Assembly: GCA_050874905.1 (NCBI GenBank)
Contig: JBNMLP010000002.1
Location: forward strand, 103,525-167,524
From: NC2004 sp050874905
Lineage (GTDB): Bacteria; Bacillota; Clostridia; Lachnospirales; Lachnospiraceae
Direction: 5' to 3'
DNA: 64,000 nucleotides
Below the pieces are notes generated by a model. The model was not told the origin of the DNA, searched no databases, and saw nothing but the letters and a program-made list of their open reading frames with translations. The position numbers and the translations under genes are program-made. Of the stretch, positions 59,878 to 64,000 are shown piece after piece (within the stretch, counting starts at the first letter, position 1; every line of letters begins with the position of its first letter).

Positions 59878-61089
59878 CTACTCTACCTTTCCAATTGCCT
59901 TAAAAGGCCAGAATCGAAATGTTACTTTTCCGATCAGACGGTCTTTTGTTACATTTCCTACCGCTTCACTACGGCTGTCCTGACTGTTATTTCGATTATC
60001 TCCAAGTACAAAATACTCATCATCCTTCAGTGTCACAGGCTGCTTTAAACGTCCGTAATTCTGCGAGGAAATGCCTTCCTTCCCGTAGGAGTCATCCGTC
60101 AACAGCTTGTCGTTGATGTAAATATAACCTTCCCGGATAGAAATGGTCTCCCCCGGAAGCCCGATGATGCGTTTTACATAATTGCTCTTATTGCTTTCCG
60201 GAAATACAACAATATCATATCTCTGTGGAGAATGAAAACGATAACTTAATTTATCCACGATCACCTGCTCTCCATTGTATAAAGTGTCATTCATGGAACT
60301 TCCGGTAACCTCTGACTTTTGTCCGACAAAGGTGACAATCAGAATAGCAAATACGATCGCAGCAAGAAAACATGCAGCATAAGTAATAAATTCCTTTAAT
60401 ACCCCCTGCGCAGTAAGCTGCTCTTTTTCCGCTAAGATCACAGGCTCGCCCTCTTCTTTGGCTTTTAAGACAGGATCTGTGATCGCATCCTTTCGTTCCT
60501 GCTCCTTTTTTTCCTGTTCTATACGGGCAAGATCCATACGAGTCAACACCGTTTTTTCCGATTCCGGTTTCCGATTGGAGAAAGACTCCACCTTAGGCTG
60601 CACCACAACTTCCGGCTTCTTTGGAGTTACGATCTTTTCTTCCTCTGGTGGCAATGTCCCCATAATGGATTCCATGATCCGAAGCTCGTCCTCAGAAAGT
60701 CCATCTACCGCAGTACTCTCTGTCATGACAGGTACTACAGTTTCTTCCATTGAAGGAACCGGTTCCAGGACAAGGGTTTCCTCATCCTCTTCTTCTGGAG
60801 CAACACCGTTTTGATCCACCCGTATTTCCTTCCTGGCTTCCTCTGTCAGCACTGCATCTTCTCCATACTTTTCACCGGAACGCCCATAGTAGATCGTTGC
60901 TTTTTTGTGCACGGATTTTAATTCATCCAACGTCTTTAATGGCTTTGGAGTTGCAGTATCCCCCTCCTTAAAATAAGTGATCATCCCATCATACATATTA
61001 TGACTTTGTTTTAATTCATCCAGTGTTTTGATCCTGAAATGTGGATCACGGATACCACCCTCTACCTGTTTCTTTGTTTCTTCCTGCAT
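59878..61089 (-). CDS. lepB: Signal peptidase I with long cytoplasmic N-terminal extension
   Basis: 403 residues, against ~180 for ordinary Gram-positive enzymes. Residues 1-230 are hydrophilic and precede the single membrane helix (about 234-256). They contain a repeated KTLDELK (21-27 and 52-58), an acidic stretch and a basic, coiled-coil-like part. The catalytic part has Ser265 (SMNDTL) and Lys306 (YVKRIIGLPGE), then GDNRNNSQDSR. The usual Pro of SMxPTL is Asp here. It should cleave secretory signal peptides outside the membrane. ATG 61089 is eight bases behind AGGAG. Second of two lepB genes flanking rbgA. Confidence 0.92.
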   Translation of the reverse strand: MQEETKKQVEGGIRDPHFRIKTLDELKQSHNMYDGMITYFKEGDTATPKPLKTLDELKSVHKKATIYYGRSGEKYGEDAVLTEEARKEIRVDQNGVAPEEEDEETLVLEPVPSMEETVVPVMTESTAVDGLSEDELRIMESIMGTLPPEEEKIVTPKKPEVVVQPKVESFSNRKPESEKTVLTRMDLARIEQEKKEQERKDAITDPVLKAKEEGEPVILAEKEQLTAQGVLKEFITYAACFLAAIVFAILIVTFVGQKSEVTGSSMNDTLYNGEQVIVDKLSYRFHSPQRYDIVVFPESNKSNYVKRIIGLPGETISIREGYIYINDKLLTDDSYGKEGISSQNYGRLKQPVTLKDDEYFVLGDNRNNSQDSRSEAVGNVTKDRLIGKVTFRFWPFKAIGKVE

Positions 61090-61103
61090 ATACCACACTC
61101 CTG

Positions 61104-61949
61104 TTACATATCACAAAATTCTAAAGTGATCGAACCCAAACGTCCGCTCCGGTACTCATCCAGTAAAATGTCTGCCGCTTTACTAAGATCCAGTTCCCCA
61201 CCTTTTTTCAAGCATTTTCGATGCTCTGCAATCTCAGATAAAAGCTCCAAAGAGGTATGCGCTTCGTCTACCTCGTAGCGTTTCTCAAGCACACCTTTGT
61301 AATGTTCTTTTAAAATATCGATCAGGGAAATTGCAAGCTCCTCTGAAATTAAGATCTCATCATTGACCGAACCGATCAACGCCAAGTGAAGTCCCACTGT
61401 CTCATCCTCAAATTTTGGCCAGAGGATCCCGGGTGTATCAAGCAATTCAATATTTTTGTTCAGCTTGATCCACTGCTTACCTTTGGTTACACCGGGTTTA
61501 TTTCCCGTTTTGGTACAAGCTTTTCCAACTAAGGAATTGATAAAGGTGGACTTCCCAACATTTGGGATCCCGGCGATCATGGCACGGATCGGACGATTCT
61601 TAATGCCGCGTTTGCGATCACGCTCGATCTTTTCCTTACAAGCCTCCATAATAATTCCCTGAATAGCTTTTACTCCGGTTCCCCGCTGCGAATTAACAGT
61701 CGCAACAAAAAATCCCTTCTCTTCAAAATAACTCTGCCACTGTTTGGTATATCGGCTATCCGCAAGATCCACTTTATTCAGAAGGATCAAACGCGCCTTA
61801 TTTTGTGCCATCTGGTCAATATCCGGATTCCGGCTGCTTAACGGAATTCTCGCATCCACCAGTTCGATCACAATATCGATCAGCTTAATATTCTCCTGCA
61901 TCATACGTTTGGCTTTGGTCATATGACCGGGATACCACTGAATATTCAT
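61104..61949 (-). CDS. rbgA: Ribosome biogenesis GTPase RbgA (YlqF)
   Basis: 281 residues. Circularly permuted GTPase: G4 NKVDLAD (58-64) comes before G1 GIPNVGKSTF (127-136) and G3 DTPGILWPKF (171-180). MNIQWYPGHMTKAKRMM is the typical start. Acts late in 50S assembly. SD GAGGTAAG. Lies between two signal peptidase genes and before rnhB, a conserved Firmicutes context. Confidence 0.96.
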   Translation of the reverse strand: MNIQWYPGHMTKAKRMMQENIKLIDIVIELVDARIPLSSRNPDIDQMAQNKARLILLNKVDLADSRYTKQWQSYFEEKGFFVATVNSQRGTGVKAIQGIIMEACKEKIERDRKRGIKNRPIRAMIAGIPNVGKSTFINSLVGKACTKTGNKPGVTKGKQWIKLNKNIELLDTPGILWPKFEDETVGLHLALIGSVNDEILISEELAISLIDILKEHYKGVLEKRYEVDEAHTSLELLSEIAEHRKCLKKGGELDLSKAADILLDEYRSGRLGSITLEFCDM

Positions 61950-61966
61950 AACTTACCTCACATTCT

Positions 61967-62530
61967 CTATTGCACTTTTTTTAACTTCAGGCCGGAGATC
62001 CGAGCGATCACCTTGCCCTCAATGGCTTCCTTCGTCACCGCACCTATATTGGTAAAACGGGAATCCTCACTGTTGTTACAGTTATCTCCGATCACAAAAT
62101 ATTCATCCTCGCCAAGCGTGATCCCATCTTCTGCAATCCCCGCCGTTACAATATCCTCGGTAAACACAGTATCGGCAAGCTTCTTGTCATTGATATACAC
62201 TGCACCGTCTGTAATACGCACAGTTTCCTTTGGAAGACCGATCACACGCTTGATATACTGGTGCTCTGCACTGGATTTCTTTACTGTAAACTTGATCACA
62301 TCATACCGCTTTGGCTTATGCAGCAGATAAGCACTTCTTGCAAGCACCACATGCTCCCCGTCCTTTAAGGCAGGTGACATGGAATCTCCGACTACCTTTG
62401 TTGTCTGAAACAAAAAATATACGAAGCAAAATGCCAGAACAAGGGCAACCAGCACAAGGATCACATAATTGATGATCGTCTGTACGATCTCAGATTTCCG
62501 GTCACGTTTTCGGTTCAAATAGTACTCCAT
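61967..62530 (-). CDS. lepB: Signal peptidase I (short form)
   Basis: 187 residues. Short basic N-terminus, one membrane helix at about 20-43, catalytic Ser50 (GDSMSPAL), Lys94 (YIKRVIGLP) and GDNCNNSEDSR. Cleaves signal peptides at the outer face of the membrane. ATG 62530 follows AGGAGG; an upstream in-frame extension lacks an SD. In related genomes rplS usually lies just upstream; here an AT-rich region and a toxin-antitoxin pair take that place. Confidence 0.94.
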   Translation of the reverse strand: MEYYLNRKRDRKSEIVQTIINYVILVLVALVLAFCFVYFLFQTTKVVGDSMSPALKDGEHVVLARSAYLLHKPKRYDVIKFTVKKSSAEHQYIKRVIGLPKETVRITDGAVYINDKKLADTVFTEDIVTAGIAEDGITLGEDEYFVIGDNCNNSEDSRFTNIGAVTKEAIEGKVIARISGLKLKKVQ

Positions 62531-62551
62531 CCTGTATCCTCCTCTTACCAC

Positions 62552-62687
62552 TCATACGGCGTGTTCTGATAAACGTAATAAATATACATTTATAATAATT
62601 GTAAATGATAAAACAATTATTATACTGTTTTCTTTAAAACTATCATTTACTAATATATTCACCATTTATAAGAAATGGTGCCATAAC
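62552..62687. other. AT-rich non-coding gap with dyads
   Basis: No gene. A perfect 10-bp inverted repeat GTAAATGATA/TATCATTTAC (62601-62610 and 62641-62650) brackets AAAACA/TGTTTT. A second dyad CACCATTT/AAATGGTG (62660-62680) lies after the toxin stop, without a T-tract. On the minus strand TTGTTT, 16 bases, TATAAA may be a lepB promoter. Confidence 0.45.
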
Positions 62688-63029
62688 TTATATAGCACCA
62701 TTATCAGATAAAAATTTTCTATACATATCTTCAATCCTATTTAGATCATCTTTGTGGAGATCTCCAATCTTAAAAATGAAACTATCTTTTGTAAGAAGTG
62801 TTACCTTTGACACCCTTGCAGTCGATGCTAACCTCAAACTTGCTTCCTCCCAATAAATAATTGGAATGTCATACGGATCTTCTTTTCTTACTTTGTGTTT
62901 TGTAATCTTCACAGACAAAACTCCAAGTATATTCTCATCAAGTACAACAACTGGTCTATTTAATATCCTTGTTGGATCTTCCTCTAATGGAAATTCAACA
63001 AACCATACTTCACCTTTATTCATTTGCAT
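62688..63029 (-). CDS. PemK/MazF-like toxin
   Basis: 113 residues. MNKGEVWFVEFPLEEDP, NRPVVVLDENILGVLSVKITKH and the C-terminal FIFKIGDLHKDDLNRIEDMY fit the short PemK/MazF-like group, ribosome-independent or mRNA-cleaving endoribonucleases. The start (ATG 63029 or 63023) overlaps the antitoxin stop, so translation is coupled and antitoxin comes first, as is usual for type II modules. Confidence 0.82.
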   Translation of the reverse strand: MQMNKGEVWFVEFPLEEDPTRILNRPVVVLDENILGVLSVKITKHKVRKEDPYDIPIIYWEEASLRLASTARVSKVTLLTKDSFIFKIGDLHKDDLNRIEDMYRKFLSDNGAI

Positions 63030-63339
63030 TTCTTCTTTCTTTCTTCAATTGCTCAAATACATCATCCCATTCAGATTCATCAGCTTCTTCATCATTTAAT
63101 GATATTGTTGCATTTCCATTTTTATCATAGTTTGTGTTTTGTATTGCTAATTTATATGCTTTTATTCCATAAAGCCCAGTATTCATGTCCGGTTTAAATG
63201 GTAATGCCTGTTCTCTTACTGCCTGTTTTGCAGCCATTGTAAAGAAAGTTGTCATATCAAGACCTAAATTTGACATAAGTTCCTGTAATTGAGCTTTTAA
63301 GGTTTCGTCAATTCTCATAGTTACATTCGTATTTGCCAT
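63016..63339 (-). CDS. RelB/DinJ-family antitoxin
   Basis: 107 residues. MANTNVTMRIDETLKAQLQELMSNLGLDMTTFFTMAAKQAVRE is a ribbon-helix-helix N-terminus of the RelB/DinJ type, and the acidic C-terminus (NDEEADESEWDDVFEQL) would bind the toxin. ATG 63339 follows AAAGGGGTGAT. The partner is a MazF-like protein rather than RelE or YafQ. The N-terminal domain should repress its own promoter. Confidence 0.85.
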   Translation of the reverse strand: MANTNVTMRIDETLKAQLQELMSNLGLDMTTFFTMAAKQAVREQALPFKPDMNTGLYGIKAYKLAIQNTNYDKNGNATISLNDEEADESEWDDVFEQLKKERRNANE

Positions 63340-63364
63340 ATCTATCACCCCTTTCTTTAATACT

Positions 63365-63408
63365 ATTATATTATCCGCTTTCATTGTTGTCAATACATTG
63401 TTATAACA
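63365..63408 (-). promoter_or_regulatory. Consensus promoter and palindrome of the toxin-antitoxin module
   Basis: Minus strand: TTGACA, 17 bases, TATAAT, a perfect sigma-A consensus. A palindrome TGTTATAACA (63399-63408) lies just upstream of the -35, and ATTG/CAAT arms straddle it. These are good candidates for RelB-type operator sites. Confidence 0.82.
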
Positions 63409-63595
63409 CTGTATATATAAAATTGTTAAGAATAATAAGGCGTTTGGTGCATTGGTAGATAAGATAACAGAATTCTTAAATACCTATGATGACAACGAAG
63501 AATATAAATTTTTTGTTCAGTCAGGCACAACTAGTCAGGAGAACGTTGATGGTAGATTCCAATATTGGAAATCAATTGTTAATGAGTTAAATTAA
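63407..63595 (+). pseudogene. C-terminal remnant of an unrecognised gene
   Basis: Open frame of about 60 codons without a start or SD, overlapping the toxin-antitoxin promoter region. It ends KSIVNELN-stop; the middle includes ALVDKITEFLNTYDDNEEYK. The codon composition looks protein-coding and a terminator follows, so it is probably the tail of a gene whose front was lost. Family not recognised. Confidence 0.5.
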
Positions 63596-63608
63596 TTACA
63601 AACTTATG

Positions 63609-63638
63609 AAGAGTAGTCGGTTGACTACTCTTTTATTA
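63609..63638 (+). terminator. Rho-independent terminator on the plus strand
   Basis: AAGAGTAGTC and GACTACTCTT form a perfect 10-bp stem with loop GGTT, followed by TTATTATA. It lies 14 bases after the remnant's stop. Confidence 0.8.
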
Positions 63639-63646
63639 TACATTAC

Positions 63647-63859
63647 GTGGAGAACCAGAACCAAGAAATCCAGTCCAGAATGAATAACCACGGTTTACAG
63701 TTTGGATTAGGTGCTTTTTACGATTCAAAAGGTAAATATCATGAAAGCTGGAATCTTCGTGCGGATAAAGATTATAGAAAGAAAATAGAAGAAGCACAAA
63801 AACAACTTGATATTTTAACTGAAAAATATGGAAGCGATAGAATAACTGAAACCCAAGAA
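63647..63859 (+). pseudogene. Gene fragment cut by the IS256-like element
   Basis: Frame beginning at GTG 63647 with no SD, running into the IS end, where it gains the residues GSVPKFV and a stop at 63883. Contains GLQFGLGAFYDSKGKYHESW and a Lys/Glu-rich helix KKIEEAQKQLDILTEKYG. Only the insertion-proximal end is visible; the rest may lie beyond the element. Family not recognised. Confidence 0.45.
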
Positions 63860-64000
63860 GGGAGTGTCCCAAAGTTTGTGTAAACCTTCAAACTGATGTA
63901 AGATAAAATTACTCAGTTTGGAGGTTTATTTTATGGCGAGAAAAAAAGATTCACCGCAAAAGGCAGCCCTTAGAGAAATGATGGGCAATTATCTGAAGGA
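63860..64000 (+). mobile_element. Left end of an IS256-family insertion sequence
   Basis: Begins with GGGAGTGTCCCAAAGTTTGT, a plausible IS256-type terminal inverted repeat, then a leader with a 12-bp hairpin and the transposase start. The right end and the target duplication are outside the window. Confidence 0.75.
63933..64000 (+). CDS. IS256-family transposase (partial, N-terminus)
   Basis: Only 22 codons are present: MARKKDSPQKAALREMMGNY and two more. This start resembles that of IS256-family (mutator-type) DDE transposases of Lachnospiraceae. GGAGG lies eight bases before the ATG and is the right arm of a leader hairpin. The catalytic residues are outside the window. Confidence 0.72.
   Translation, partial: MARKKDSPQKAALREMMGNYLK

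Noticed and set aside
63636..63872. Minus-strand 78-codon frame under the IS-interrupted fragment
   Set aside because: Runs into the IS inverted repeat, no SD, and the plus-strand frame has better coding character.
1..64000. CRISPR array, tRNA or rRNA genes
   Set aside because: No regularly spaced repeats and no cloverleaf or rRNA-like segments were noticed on either strand by eye; a covariance-model scan was not possible.

Overview
The window is a gene-dense chromosomal segment of a Gram-positive, low-to-moderate-GC anaerobe, most likely a Lachnospiraceae member (Clostridia). The basis is gene order and protein style: a mreBCD-PBP2-minCDE-rodA-mgsA morphogenesis cluster, spore-associated YqfC/YqfD, short HisG with HisZ, a 58-residue S21, RecU, RbgA and DUF896/DUF4321 proteins. 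The genus cannot be fixed from what is seen. Between about 0 and 62.5 kb every gene but one (a DUF378 protein at 1783) is on the minus strand, with gaps mostly under 30 bases, so transcription runs from high to low coordinates. No rRNA, tRNA or CRISPR array was seen.

Layout in transcription order. 62.5-56.5 kb: two signal peptidases I flanking RbgA, RNase HII, a FliK-like/FlhB-like pair, a YraN nuclease-like protein and the peptidoglycan editing factor. 55.6-53.6 kb: uracil permease and uracil phosphoribosyltransferase behind their own promoter. 53.5-45.6 kb: Der, PlsY, GpsA, RsuA-type and RluA-type pseudouridine synthases, a YgiQ radical SAM protein, a membrane protein of unknown function and RecU. 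45.5-36.9 kb: hisZ-G-D-B-I, alaS and a CapA-like protein, with a clear promoter before hisZ and another before hisB. 36.8-27.9 kb: rpsU with promoter and terminator, yqfC-yqfD-phoH-ybeY, a DUF3048 lipoprotein, cytidine deaminase, a SpoVB/MurJ-like flippase, a BofC-like protein with terminator, and a DUF815 ATPase. 27.9-13.2 kb: two flavoproteins, proline genes (proB intact, proA broken by a nonsense codon), folate salvage, then miaB-mutS-HAD-mutL-miaA-ynbB. 13.1-2.0 kb: DUF4321, radC, mreBCD, PBP2, minCDE, rodA, mgsA and a D,D-carboxypeptidase ending at a strong terminator. 1.7-0 kb: a HlyD-like membrane protein and the start of a YggS protein.

The right end (about 62.5-64 kb) is different: AT-rich, with a RelB-like antitoxin and PemK/MazF-like toxin under a perfect consensus promoter, gene remnants on the plus strand, and the left end of an IS256-like element. 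It sits where the conserved neighbourhood would lead one to expect rplS, so it looks like an accessory insertion beside a housekeeping operon.

Main points for a second look: a single in-frame TAA inside proA; methylglyoxal synthase with Val in place of the catalytic Asp of the GGDQQ motif; a large insertion in PBP2; a signal peptidase I with a 230-residue cytoplasmic extension carrying a duplicated motif; a FliK/FlhB-like pair with no other flagellar genes in the window; a CapA-fold protein lacking its metal ligands; and an IS256 leader hairpin that would mask the transposase ribosome binding site.
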